25,946 nucleotides of DNA from Propionivibrio sp. Its GTDB lineage: Bacteria > Pseudomonadota > Gammaproteobacteria > Burkholderiales > Rhodocyclaceae. Location: the NCBI GenBank assembly GCA_003249625.1, contig QKII01000410.1:1-25946 (forward strand), in the 5' to 3' direction. Shown here in pieces: positions 7,166 through 15,258 of this stretch (positions are counted from its first letter, which is position 1; every line of letters starts with the position of its first letter). The notes beneath the pieces were generated by a model that did not search any database, was not told the origin of the DNA, and was given only the letters and a program-made list of their open reading frames with translations. The position numbers and the translations under genes were made by a program.

Positions 7166-10051
7166 TTAGCCGCAGCTACCCACAGCACCGCAGGCGGTGC
7201 AGAAGTCGCAACCATCCTTGCGGATCATGGTGAAGTTTCCGCATTCGCCACACAGCTTCCCGGCGGTGGGTTTGGGAGCAGTGCTGTTGGTCGGCGCTTC
7301 CAGAATGCCCATCTGCTGCAGCGGGAAGCCGTTTTCGTCGAGAATGCCGAGCATCGCGTAGCGGTGGATGATCAGGTTGGCGATATAGGCAACCGTCGAC
7401 GGGTAGGTCTGCTGTTTCCGCGTGCCGGGCACGAAAGCCATGAAATCGCCGAGCGGTTCGGGATAGTCAAGGAGTTTCCGGAGTTTCATGCCGATCCACG
7501 CAGGATCGAGTACGCGCATGTCCAGCGAGAGAAGTTTGGTCAGACCGTCGAGCGCACGCGGGTAGTTGCCGGCGAGCCAGACCGAGTAGGGACGGGTGAC
7601 GCCGTCGGGCAGGGTGATTTCCTTGAGGCCTAGAACAAAGTCTTCGTTGGTTGCCGGGTTGAAGACATCGACCGTCCATGACAAGGTGCCATCCGTGCCG
7701 GTTTTAGGCTCCTTCAGGCTGAAAAGCGCGTCGAGAACCGGGGTCGGTCCCTCGTTGGCGAACGCGCCGAGTTGCTCGACGCGGTATTCGATCAGGCGCG
7801 CCATGGCGGAAACGACGGACGGCATGCGTTTGTGTTCGCCGTGCGGCGGGAACGACATATCGAAGCCTTCGCCATCCGGCGTTTTGGCCAGCGACTCGAG
7901 CTTGAGCTTGAGCCAGCCGAAGTCGTTGGCGCGCATGTCCATCGACAGCGTTTTGGCGACGGCGCCCAGTCCGCGCGGTTGCGCCGGGCCATTGACCCAG
8001 GCTTCAAACGGCCAGGAGCGGCCTTCCTGCTCGACGTGGCCGACGAACAGAGCAAATTTACCTTGGCCATGGTCGATCATGTAGGTCCAGGCCATGTTGC
8101 CTTCAGGCAAATTGGGGCGGCCAGGCCAGCGAAGACTGGAAAGCACCGGCGCCGGCAGGTTCTTGATCGACAGGCGGCGGTTGGCGTCACCGCTGACGAA
8201 GTCCTGCGGCTGTTTCTTTTCTTCCGTCTGCTTTGCCGTTTCAACGGACAGCACAGAGCCCAGAACGCTGTTGGGGCGATAGGTGGCGAGGCCTTTCAGT
8301 CCGGCCTTCCATGCGCTCATGTACAGCCCCTGGAAATCCTCGTACGGGTAATCAGCCGGGACGTTGACAGTTTTGGAAATCGAGGTGTCGATGTACGGCG
8401 CGACCGCGGCGACCATGTTCTTGTGCGCTTCCGCGGAAATCTCCAGTGCGGTGACGAAGTAGTCCGGTAGGTTCTCGGTGTCGCCGCCCAGATGCTTGTA
8501 CAGCCGCCAGGCGTAGTCTTCGACCGCGTATTCCTTGATCGTGCCGTCGGCCATACGCTTCTTGCGGTTGTAGGTCCAGGAGAAGGGCGGTTCGATGCCG
8601 TTGCTGGCATTGTCGGCAAAGGCCAGCGAGATCGTGCCAGTCGGCGCGATGGAGAGAAGGTGCGAGTTGCGCAAGCCGTGCTTGCGAATCTCGGATTTGA
8701 TGTCTGAAGGGAGGCGGGACGCGAAATTGCCGCCGGAGAGATAGAGTTCTGCATTGAACAACGGGAACGCACCTCGCTCCTTGGCCAGTTCGACCGACGA
8801 CAGGTAAGCGGTGTCGCGCATATATTCGGAGATGCGCGCCGCCATTGCGGAGGCTTCCGGACGGTCATAGCGCAGGCCGAGCATGCACAACGTGTCGCCG
8901 AGGCCGGTGAAACCAAGGCCGACGCGTCGCTTGTTGCGAGCTTCTTCCTGCTGGCGCTCCATCGGCCAGGCGGTTACGTCAAGGACGTTGTCGAGCATCC
9001 GGGTGGATACTTTGATCACTTCGCCGAAGGCTGCGAAATCGAACTCGGCCTGGTTGCTGAAGGAATGCTTGACGAACAGTGTGAGGTTGATCGACCCGAG
9101 GCAGCAGCAGCCGTAGGGCGGCAAAGGCTGCTCGGCGCAAGGGTTGGTTGCCTCGATGACTTCGCAGTAATAGAGGTTGTTGTCCTTGTTCATGCGGTCG
9201 AGGAAGAGGATTCCGGGTTCCGCATGATCATAGGTCGACTTCATGACCTGATCCCACAGGTCGCGTGCGCGGACCTTGCGATAAACCCACAGACCGTCCT
9301 CGCGCTGGAAGGCGCCACTCGACTTCATGTCGGAATTCGGTTCGGCGCGATGCACCAATTCCACGTCGGTGTCGCCTTCAACCGCTTTCATGAATTCGTC
9401 GGAGACAGCGATCGAAACGTTGAAGTTGGTCAGGTCGCCATGGTCCTTGGCGTGGATGAACAACTCAATGTCCGGGTGATCGCAACGCAGCACACCCATC
9501 TGCGCGCCGCGTCGTGCCCCGGCGGATTCAACGGTCTCGCAGGAACGGTCGAACACGCGCATGTACGATACGGGACCGGAAGCGCGCGACTGCGTGCCTT
9601 TGACCTGCGCGCCTTGCGGGCGGATCGAGGAAAAATCGTAGCCGACACCACCGCCGCGCCGCATTGTTTCGGCCGCTTCGGCCAAGGCGCTGTAGATTCC
9701 CGGGCGACCATCGACGACCTCCACAATGGAATCGCCGACCGGTTGCACAAAGCAGTTGATCAGCGTGGCTGCCAACGGCGTTCCAGCCGCGGAATTGATC
9801 CGTCCAGCCGGAACAAAGCCGTTTTCCTGCGCCCAGAGAAAACGCTCTTCCCATTTCGAACGTACCTTTTCCTCCTCGTTCGCCGCCAAGGCCTTGGCAA
9901 CACGCCGACGCACGTCGTGCACGCTGACTTCGGCTCCTTTGGCGTATTTTTCGATCAGGACTTCGACCGAAATCTCCTGTTCACTCAAGGGTGCGAACTC
10001 GGGAACTTCGGCGATTTCGGTCAGGGACAGTTGTTGTGCGTTCTCGCTCAT
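7166..10051 (-). CDS. nrdJ: Adenosylcobalamin-dependent (class II) ribonucleotide reductase
   Basis: This 961-residue enzyme reduces ribonucleotides to deoxyribonucleotides in the cytoplasm, using a cobalamin-generated thiyl radical and no oxygen. The start at 10051 ([16 protein letters not shown]) has AAAGG 7 bases upstream; an in-frame extension of 45 residues to 10186 is unlikely. The catalytic set is visible: redox Cys100 in INCFVQP, active-site [10 protein letters not shown] with Asn303, Cys305 and Glu307, and Cys316 in [11 protein letters not shown] as redox partner. [28 protein letters not shown] and [12 protein letters not shown] are also family motifs. Residues about 630-765 and 785-905 are two related copies of an accessory domain. 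The last 30 residues hold a cysteine-rich CGECGNF...[14 protein letters not shown] tail for zinc binding or active-site re-reduction. NrdR-like boxes lie upstream. No cobalamin riboswitch is recognisable in the leader. Confidence 0.96.
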   Translation of the reverse strand: MSENAQQLSLTEIAEVPEFAPLSEQEISVEVLIEKYAKGAEVSVHDVRRRVAKALAANEEEKVRSKWEERFLWAQENGFVPAGRINSAAGTPLAATLINCFVQPVGDSIVEVVDGRPGIYSALAEAAETMRRGGGVGYDFSSIRPQGAQVKGTQSRASGPVSYMRVFDRSCETVESAGARRGAQMGVLRCDHPDIELFIHAKDHGDLTNFNVSIAVSDEFMKAVEGDTDVELVHRAEPNSDMKSSGAFQREDGLWVYRKVRARDLWDQVMKSTYDHAEPGILFLDRMNKDNNLYYCEVIEATNPCAEQPLPPYGCCCLGSINLTLFVKHSFSNQAEFDFAAFGEVIKVSTRMLDNVLDVTAWPMERQQEEARNKRRVGLGFTGLGDTLCMLGLRYDRPEASAMAARISEYMRDTAYLSSVELAKERGAFPLFNAELYLSGGNFASRLPSDIKSEIRKHGLRNSHLLSIAPTGTISLAFADNASNGIEPPFSWTYNRKKRMADGTIKEYAVEDYAWRLYKHLGGDTENLPDYFVTALEISAEAHKNMVAAVAPYIDTSISKTVNVPADYPYEDFQGLYMSAWKAGLKGLATYRPNSVLGSVLSVETAKQTEEKKQPQDFVSGDANRRLSIKNLPAPVLSSLRWPGRPNLPEGNMAWTYMIDHGQGKFALFVGHVEQEGRSWPFEAWVNGPAQPRGLGAVAKTLSMDMRANDFGWLKLKLESLAKTPDGEGFDMSFPPHGEHKRMPSVVSAMARLIEYRVEQLGAFANEGPTPVLDALFSLKEPKTGTDGTLSWTVDVFNPATNEDFVLGLKEITLPDGVTRPYSVWLAGNYPRALDGLTKLLSLDMRVLDPAWIGMKLRKLLDYPEPLGDFMAFVPGTRKQQTYPSTVAYIANLIIHRYAMLGILDENGFPLQQMGILEAPTNSTAPKPTAGKLCGECGNFTMIRKDGCDFCTACGAVGSCG

Positions 10052-10188
10052 CGTTTGCCTTTCTATTCTTGCGTGTCCGGTTGGTGCATGTCGGAGAGTA
10101 ATTCCGCGTAGTTGCTGGTGTTTGGGGCCGGGCCGCGGCCGATATAGTTGTTTGTCATCGCGGGCCGGCATGAAAAACAGGACCAAAG

Positions 10189-10235
10189 CTACTACATATA
10201 GTTCTTTGAGGCAAGAAAAACGCTAAATATAGTTG
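10189..10235 (-). promoter_or_regulatory. Tandem NrdR-like boxes upstream of nrdJ
   Basis: Two elements match the NrdR box (ACACWATATATWGTGT): CTACTACATATAGTTC at 10189-10204 (11 of 16) and ACGCTAAATATAGTTG at 10220-10235 (12 of 16). Their starts are 31 bases apart, about three helical turns, which is the usual tandem arrangement. NrdR is the ATP/dATP-sensing repressor of ribonucleotide reductase genes. A half-site, GATATAGTTG, occurs nearer the gene at 10141-10150. Confidence 0.72.
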
Positions 10236-10395
10236 TTTCCTTGGCGGCGAGGACTCGCAACTCACTGAAATATTTGATATTGCGCAATGCAAAATACTGT
10301 TTCATAATATGAACTGCTGCATTATTGACCAATGGCCAACGGGCGTTGCCCCGGTAGATGGCCGCCGCGGGATCGAGAACGGTATGGGTCGTCAC
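10192..10395 (-). CDS. Possible small protein of 67 residues with GTG start, uncertain
   Basis: A GTG at 10395 sits 5 bases after a good GGAGAG ribosome site and opens 67 codons. The product starts (M)[20 protein letters not shown] and ends [12 protein letters not shown] know no similar protein. The first third has GC-rich codons like neighbouring genes, while the rest is AT-rich and carries palindromes and the NrdR-like boxes. That argues that the second half is regulatory DNA, so the frame may be accidental or a leader peptide. The evidence for translation is only the ribosome site and the open frame. Confidence 0.25.
   Translation of the reverse strand: MTTHTVLDPAAAIYRGNARWPLVNNAAVHIMKQYFALRNIKYFSELRVLAAKETTIFSVFLASKNYM
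10274..10313. promoter_or_regulatory. Palindromes, one FNR-like, in the nrdJ-ackA divergent region
   Basis: TTGATATTGCGCAA (10274-10287) keeps the left half of an FNR/ANR site (TTGAT-N4-ATCAA) but only CAA of the right half. It overlaps the perfect palindrome ATTGCGCAAT (10279-10288). TTCATA-A-TATGAA (10301-10313) is a second perfect palindrome. They lie in AT-rich DNA 70-120 bases upstream of the NrdR-like boxes relative to nrdJ transcription. They could be operators, but no regulator can be assigned firmly. Confidence 0.35.
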
Positions 10396-10423
10396 TGAAT
10401 CTCTCCGGGGCTCTACGGATCGG

Positions 10424-10500
10424 CGCGATTATCGCTGTTGCGTGCGCGATAAGCGCGCAAAAGTGGCTTCGCTTGATCGCGCATTTTTTGCGTCGCGATC
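10424..10500 (+). repeat. Two hairpins in the ackA upstream region
   Basis: CGCGATTATCGC (10424-10435) pairs with GCGATAAGCGCG (10446-10457) over 12 bp with one mismatch. GATCGCG (10475-10481) pairs perfectly with CGCGATC (10494-10500) around a loop containing TTTTTT. No T-run follows either stem, so neither is a standard terminator. The rest of 10396-10629 shows no gene, and I could not fix the ackA promoter. Confidence 0.45.
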
Positions 10501-10629
10501 TAACATAGTCACTGTTCTGGTCAGTAAGTGTTGTTGTCGGTCGTGGCAGTAGAACGTAACGTGGTTGCCGTACGGAAAGGCGAGTTTCGGGCGGCTTTGT
10601 TCGGGGTTGATTTCAGGGGATAAATCGGA

Positions 10630-11826
10630 ATGTACGTATTTGTTTTGAATTGCGGCAGTTCGTCGTTCAAATACCAGTTGCTCGACATGGCCAACGAGCA
10701 TCGCGTCGCGGTCGGTCTGGTCGAGCGTATCGGCATGAATGATTCGGTTCTTGCCTACGAACCGGCCGGTGGTGAAAAGATCAAGGAGACCGCAGACATC
10801 ACTGATCATGAGGTCGCCATTAAAATGGTCCTCAACAAGCTGGTTGATCCGGCTGTCGGGGTCATCAAGTCGTTGTCGGATATCGCAGCAATTGGCCATC
10901 GCGTCGTCCACGGCGCGGAGAAATTTTCAGGTTCGGTGCTGATCACGGATGCCGTGATCGACGCTCTCAAGGAGAACATCCCGCTGGCGCCGTTGCACAA
11001 TCCACCGAACATCACCGGCATCGAGGCGATGCAGAAAGCGTTGCCGGGTGTGCCGAACGTCGGTGTCTTCGACACATCGTTCCACGCCACCATGCCGCCG
11101 GAGTCCTACATCTATGCGTTGCCGTACGAGTGGTATGAGAAGCATCACGTCCGGCGCTATGGTTTCCACGGCACCTCCCATCGCTTCGTTTCGGAGCGCG
11201 CAGCGCAGATTCTTGGTATTGCCAAGGAGCAGTTCAACTGCATCACCTGCCACATGGGCAACGGTTCGTCGTTCACCGCAGTTAAAAACGGCCAATCGTA
11301 CGACACGAGCATGGGCATGACGCCGCTCGAAGGTATCGTCATGGGAACGCGCTGCGGCGACGTGGATGCGGGCATCCCGAGCTATCTGGCAGCGAACGTC
11401 AATATGTCGTTTGCCGACATCGACAATGCACTGAACAAGAAGTCGGGTCTCTTGGGTATTTCGGGCGTGAGCTCCGACATGCGCGATATCATGTCCGCGG
11501 CTGCCGAGGGCAACGCCCGCGCCAAACTGGCGGTCGACGTATTGCGTCACCGGGCGCTCAAGTACATCGGAGCATACGCTATTGAGCTCGGACGCGTCGA
11601 CGCGATCGTGTTCACGGGGGGTATCGGCGAGAACAGCGTGGAGTTCCGCGCGTCGGTTGTCGAGCGTCTGACGGCTCTTGGTATCAAGCTCGATGCGGAA
11701 GCCAACAAGCCCCGCGGGCAGGAAATCGTGATTTCGACACCAGATTCGCCGATCAAGGTATTGGTCGTGCCGACCAACGAGGAACTGGTCATTGCCCGGG
11801 ATACCCGCGATATCGTCACAAAATAA
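10630..11826 (+). CDS. ackA: Acetate kinase
   Basis: This 398-residue cytoplasmic enzyme interconverts acetyl phosphate plus ADP with acetate plus ATP. The whole family signature is present: NCGSSSFKYQLL at the start, IGHRVVHGAEKF with the substrate-binding Arg near residue 90, FDTSFHATMP with the catalytic Asp, and RRYGFHGTSHRFV. HMGNGSSFTAVKNGQSYDTS, MGTRCGDVDAGIP, FTGGIGENSVEFR and the C-terminal TNEELVIARDT also match. The length is normal (about 400). AGGGG lies 10 bases before the ATG. It is followed by a terminator-like hairpin and so is probably a single-gene transcript. The usual partner pta is not beside it in this window. Confidence 0.97.
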   Translation: MYVFVLNCGSSSFKYQLLDMANEHRVAVGLVERIGMNDSVLAYEPAGGEKIKETADITDHEVAIKMVLNKLVDPAVGVIKSLSDIAAIGHRVVHGAEKFSGSVLITDAVIDALKENIPLAPLHNPPNITGIEAMQKALPGVPNVGVFDTSFHATMPPESYIYALPYEWYEKHHVRRYGFHGTSHRFVSERAAQILGIAKEQFNCITCHMGNGSSFTAVKNGQSYDTSMGMTPLEGIVMGTRCGDVDAGIPSYLAANVNMSFADIDNALNKKSGLLGISGVSSDMRDIMSAAAEGNARAKLAVDVLRHRALKYIGAYAIELGRVDAIVFTGGIGENSVEFRASVVERLTALGIKLDAEANKPRGQEIVISTPDSPIKVLVVPTNEELVIARDTRDIVTK

Positions 11827-11847
11827 ACGGTTCCGGTTTTTCCTCCC

Positions 11848-11875
11848 GACAAAGGCGGCTATTGCCGCCTTTGTC
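11848..11875 (+). terminator. Terminator-like hairpin after ackA
   Basis: GACAAAGGCGGC and GCCGCCTTTGTC form a perfect 12-bp stem with a TATT loop, 21 bases after the ackA stop codon. The T residues are mostly inside the stem and the tail is only CATTGG. Termination is therefore likely but not textbook. It separates ackA from etfB. Confidence 0.75.
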
Positions 11876-11960
11876 ATTGGCCGCTTCGGCGATCATTTAC
11901 AATCCGGCAACACCAGCCCCGTTGATCTAATCTACATACCGGGCATGATCGGGGATCCTT

Positions 11961-12710
11961 ATGAAAGTTCTCGTTTCGGTCAAGCGAGTGATCGACTACA
12001 ACGTCAAGGTGCGAGTCCGTACCGATGGTTCTGGTGTGGAGACGGCCAACGTCCGGATGTCGATGAACCCTTTCGACGAAATAGCGGTGGAAGAAGCGGT
12101 GCGCTTGAAGGAAACCGGTCAGGCCACGGAAATCGTCGTGGTCTCGGCGGGACCAGCACAGTGTCAGGATACCTTGCGTACGGCGCTGGCGCTCGGCGCC
12201 GATCGGGCGATTCTGATCGAGACTGGCGCCGAACTGCAACCTCTGGCGGTCGCCAAATTGCTCAAGGCGCTTTGTCTACGCGAGAAGCCGGCGATGGTGC
12301 TTTGCGGCAAGCAGGCGACGGACGACGATGCAAACCAGACAGGGCAGATGCTGGCGGCGTTGCTGGGATGGTCGCAAGCCACCTTTGCCTCGAAACTTAC
12401 CGTATCGGGCGATCGGGTGAGGGTGGTGCGGGAGATTGACGGTGGACTGGAAACAATGGAGAGCATTCTGCCGACCGTCATCACGGCTGACCTGCGCCTG
12501 AACGAGCCCCGCTACGTCACGCTGCCGAACATCATGAAGGCCAAAAGGAAGCCACTCGACGTTGTTACTCCAGAGTCGTTGCAGGTCGATATCACTCCGC
12601 GACTCAAGGTGGTGCAGGTCAGTGAGCCGCCGCCTCGCCCGGCCGGAAGGCGCGTCGCTGACGTCAATGAACTGGTGTCCGAGTTATCTTCGACGGGAGT
12701 GATCGCATGA
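11961..12710 (+). CDS. etfB: Electron transfer flavoprotein, beta subunit
   Basis: This 249-residue subunit pairs with EtfA to carry electrons from FAD-linked dehydrogenases to ETF-quinone oxidoreductase. It begins [19 protein letters not shown] and has the conserved [17 protein letters not shown], the [17 protein letters not shown] segment and [14 protein letters not shown]. The EtfB signature [20 protein letters not shown] follows, then [28 protein letters not shown] precedes the ATG. A possible -10 element, TACAAT, lies at 11898-11903, but its -35 is weak. The stop overlaps the etfA start as ATGA, so the two are translationally coupled. No dehydrogenase gene is adjacent, so the electron donor is unknown. 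Confidence 0.96.
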   Translation: MKVLVSVKRVIDYNVKVRVRTDGSGVETANVRMSMNPFDEIAVEEAVRLKETGQATEIVVVSAGPAQCQDTLRTALALGADRAILIETGAELQPLAVAKLLKALCLREKPAMVLCGKQATDDDANQTGQMLAALLGWSQATFASKLTVSGDRVRVVREIDGGLETMESILPTVITADLRLNEPRYVTLPNIMKAKRKPLDVVTPESLQVDITPRLKVVQVSEPPPRPAGRRVADVNELVSELSSTGVIA

Positions 12711-13639
12711 CGGTACTCCTGCTTGCTGAACACGACAATCAAAGCCTGGCTCCGGCGACGCGCAGCGCGTTGACCGCCGCGCGTCAGTTGGGAATGGACG
12801 TCGACATCCTTGTCGTTGGGGATAAGTGTCGTCCAGTGGCTGAAAGCGCGTCCTGTTTGGCGGGGGCTTCACGCATTCGCTGGGTGGATGCGGCGCATTT
12901 CCGTGAGCCGGTCGCAGAGAACATCGCCAACCAGGTCGTCGCCCTGGCGTCCGGCTACACCCATGTGCTTGCGGCGGCGACAAGCACCGGCAAGAGCGTG
13001 ATGCCGCGAGTGGCCGCCATGCTCGATGTCGCGCAAATTTCCGAGGTTATCGCCGTTCTGGGCACTGATACTTTCTCACGGCCGATCTATGCCGGAAACG
13101 CGACGCAAACGGTAGAGTCCGTCGACCCCGTCAAGGTGCTAACCGTGCGTGCCAGCGCATTCGAAGCGTCAGGCGACGGAGGTTCGGCGCCGATCGAAGC
13201 CGTCGAGGCAGTAGCCGACTGCGGCCTGGCTCGCGTGCTATCGCGGGAGTTGATACGTTCAGGGCGGCCGGAGCTTGCGTCGGCCGACGTCGTCGTAGCC
13301 GGCGGTCGAGGGCTGGGAAGCCGGGAAAACTTCATTGCTCAGCTTGAACCACTGGCGGAAAAACTCGATGCCGCGATTGGTGCAACACGTGCCGCTGTCG
13401 ATGCCGGTTTCGTCTCCAACGACCTGCAAATCGGGCAGACCGGCAAGGTGGTCGCGCCCCGGCTGTATATCGCCGTCGGCCTGTCCGGAGCAATCCAGCA
13501 CCTCGCGGGGATGAAGGACAGTCAGGTCATTGTGGCGATCAACAAGGACCCCGAAGCTCCGATCTTCCAGATTGCGGATTACGGCCTCGTCGGCGATCTG
13601 TTCGAGATCGTTCCGCAATTGGTCGACGCGCTGTGCTGA
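12707..13639 (+). CDS. etfA: Electron transfer flavoprotein, alpha subunit
   Basis: This 310-residue FAD-binding subunit has an N-terminal ETF domain ([40 protein letters not shown]) and the C-terminal FAD domain. The FAD domain shows [14 protein letters not shown] near residue 200, [40 protein letters not shown] and [20 protein letters not shown]. The length is normal. The ATG overlaps the etfB stop by 4 bases. Only the heterodimer binds FAD and AMP, so both genes should be expressed together. Downstream is a modest hairpin and then ppx. Confidence 0.96.
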   Translation: MTVLLLAEHDNQSLAPATRSALTAARQLGMDVDILVVGDKCRPVAESASCLAGASRIRWVDAAHFREPVAENIANQVVALASGYTHVLAAATSTGKSVMPRVAAMLDVAQISEVIAVLGTDTFSRPIYAGNATQTVESVDPVKVLTVRASAFEASGDGGSAPIEAVEAVADCGLARVLSRELIRSGRPELASADVVVAGGRGLGSRENFIAQLEPLAEKLDAAIGATRAAVDAGFVSNDLQIGQTGKVVAPRLYIAVGLSGAIQHLAGMKDSQVIVAINKDPEAPIFQIADYGLVGDLFEIVPQLVDALC

Positions 13640-13654
13640 TACGGCGCCGATGAT

Positions 13655-13685
13655 CCTTCGGGAAACCTTCGGAAGCGCCCGAAGG
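13655..13685 (+). terminator. Weak hairpin after etfA
   Basis: CCTTCGGG (13655-13662) and CCCGAAGG (13678-13685) form an 8-bp stem with a 15-base loop, 15 bases past the etfA stop. No T-run follows. It may help end the etf transcript or only protect its 3' end. A read-through transcript into ppx cannot be excluded. Confidence 0.35.
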
Positions 13686-13690
13686 CGCGA

Positions 13691-13699
13691 TGATAGAAT
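13691..13699 (+). promoter_or_regulatory. Possible extended -10 promoter element for ppx
   Basis: TGATAGAAT fits an extended -10 element (TGN followed by TANNNT) and lies 43 bases before the ppx ATG. No good -35 is present at 16-18 bases. The call is tentative. Confidence 0.35.
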
Positions 13700-13742
13700 C
13701 GGGCAATTAATGATGCTAAGGTGAAAATAAGAAAGGAATTCG

Positions 13743-15254
13743 ATGGGATACGAACAGATTGCGGCTGTCGATCTTGGTTCGAACAGTTTCCGGCTGGAGG
13801 TAGGCCGGGTTGTAGAAAACCAGATCTATCCCCTCGACTCGCTCAAGGAACCGGTGCGACTGGCCTCTGGGCTTTCCCGGGAAAAAATCCTCAACGACGA
13901 GGCGCAACAACGTGGATTGGAAACACTAAGCCGTTTTGCCGAGCGTTTGCGGGGATTCCAGCCACAAGCTGTGCGTGCCGTGGCAACCAATACGTTGCGG
14001 GTTGCGAAGAATGCCAGTCTGTTCATCCAAAAGGCCGAGGCGGCACTCGGCTTCCCCATTGAAATCATCGGCGGCCGCGAAGAAGCCCGCCTGATCTACA
14101 TCGGCGTTGCCCACTCCATGCCGCCGACCCGGCAGAAGAGGCTGGTGGTGGATATCGGCGGCGGTTCCACAGAATTCGTCATCGGCAAGAAGGTCGAACC
14201 GCTGCTCATGGAATCGCTGTTCATGGGCTGCGTCAGCTTCTCCCTGCGTTATTTCCCCGACGGCAAGATCGACAAGAAGCGCTTCAGCGAGGCCGAGGTT
14301 GCCGCAGCGCGGCAGATCGAAATCATCGCCAACGATTATCGGGTTTTCGGTTGGACCGAAGCGGTCGCTTCTTCCGGAACGGCGAAGGCGGTCGCCGATA
14401 TACTGGAGATCAACAAGCTCAATCCCGACGGTATGCCAGGGATCACGCGCGAGGGGCTGGAAAAGCTCAAGTCTCAACTGATTCGCGCAGGATCGGCGAC
14501 CGGCTTGAAACTGGGCGGTCTACGCCCCGACCGTGCGCCGGTGTTCGTGGGCGGCGTGGCCATCCTCTGCGCGGTTTTTTCGACGCTTGGTTTGGCGCGG
14601 ATGGGCTATGCCGAAGGTGCGCTACGGCTTGGCGTTCTATACGACCTGCTCGGGCGATTCCACCAGCAGGACATGCGCGATACCACGGTGCAGCAGTTTC
14701 AGCGGCGCTATCAGGTCGATGTCAAGCAGGTCGCGCGCGTCGAGCGAACCGCATTGCAGATGCTTGGACAACTCGTGCCGATCGACCAACCGGAACACGA
14801 AAGTGAAGTACGTTTCCTTCGTTGGGCCGTGGGGTTGCATGAGATCGGTATCTCAATCGCACACGGCGGTTTCCACAAGCACGGCGCCTACATCATCGGC
14901 AGTGCCGACATGCCGGGTTTCTCCAAGAAAGATCAGGAAAAACTGTCGCTGCTGGTCCTCGCCCAGCGCGGCAAGATGGAGAAACTGCCGTTGATTCCCT
15001 CCGCGGATCCTTTGTGGCGACTGATTTTCTGCATCCGCGTGGCGGCCTTGTTGCATCGTTCACGCGACGATCTGCTCCAACCGCCGCTGCTGGTGAAGGC
15101 CTCGTCGTCCGGTTTCCAGATCGAACTGCCCGCAAAATGGCTTCAGGAGAATCCTCTAACCGCCGGAGCGCTCGCTGAAGAGGCGCAAAGTTGGGAAAAG
15201 GTCGGGTGGCAGTTGCGCCTGCGGCGACGTTCGGCAACTGTCACACAGGAGTAG
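13743..15254 (+). CDS. ppx: Exopolyphosphatase (Ppx/GppA family)
   Basis: This 503-residue cytoplasmic enzyme releases orthophosphate from the ends of polyphosphate. The actin-like ATPase-fold motifs are clear: AAVDLGSNSFRLEVGR at residues 7-22, VRAVATNTLRVAKN, IIGGREEARLIYIG with the catalytic-type Glu, VVDIGGGSTEFVIG near residue 137 and VASSGTAKAVAD. MGYAEGALRLGVLYDLL closes the phosphatase core near residue 300. The C-terminal helical HD-like part has LHEIGISIAHGGFHKHGAYI. AAGGA lies 6 bases before the ATG. The permease gene begins 4 bases after its stop, so ppx heads a five-gene operon with the Mla-like transporter. A GppA (pppGpp phosphatase) activity cannot be excluded by sequence alone. 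Confidence 0.94.
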   Translation: MGYEQIAAVDLGSNSFRLEVGRVVENQIYPLDSLKEPVRLASGLSREKILNDEAQQRGLETLSRFAERLRGFQPQAVRAVATNTLRVAKNASLFIQKAEAALGFPIEIIGGREEARLIYIGVAHSMPPTRQKRLVVDIGGGSTEFVIGKKVEPLLMESLFMGCVSFSLRYFPDGKIDKKRFSEAEVAAARQIEIIANDYRVFGWTEAVASSGTAKAVADILEINKLNPDGMPGITREGLEKLKSQLIRAGSATGLKLGGLRPDRAPVFVGGVAILCAVFSTLGLARMGYAEGALRLGVLYDLLGRFHQQDMRDTTVQQFQRRYQVDVKQVARVERTALQMLGQLVPIDQPEHESEVRFLRWAVGLHEIGISIAHGGFHKHGAYIIGSADMPGFSKKDQEKLSLLVLAQRGKMEKLPLIPSADPLWRLIFCIRVAALLHRSRDDLLQPPLLVKASSSGFQIELPAKWLQENPLTAGALAEEAQSWEKVGWQLRLRRRSATVTQE

Positions 15255-15258
15255 CCGG

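Noticed and set aside
9065..10111. Plus-strand open frame of 348 codons opposite the start of nrdJ
   Set aside because: It mirrors the GC-biased third positions of nrdJ and crosses its catalytic core. No ribosome site or family resemblance supports it.
10052..10186. 45-residue N-terminal extension of NrdJ
   Set aside because: The extension reads as leader DNA with arginine and proline runs, and MSENAQQ at 10051 has its own ribosome site.
10052..10190. Possible cobalamin riboswitch in the nrdJ leader
   Set aside because: The conserved B12-box is not visible on the minus strand. The GC-rich palindrome GGCCGCGGCC at 10131-10140 is not enough to support one.
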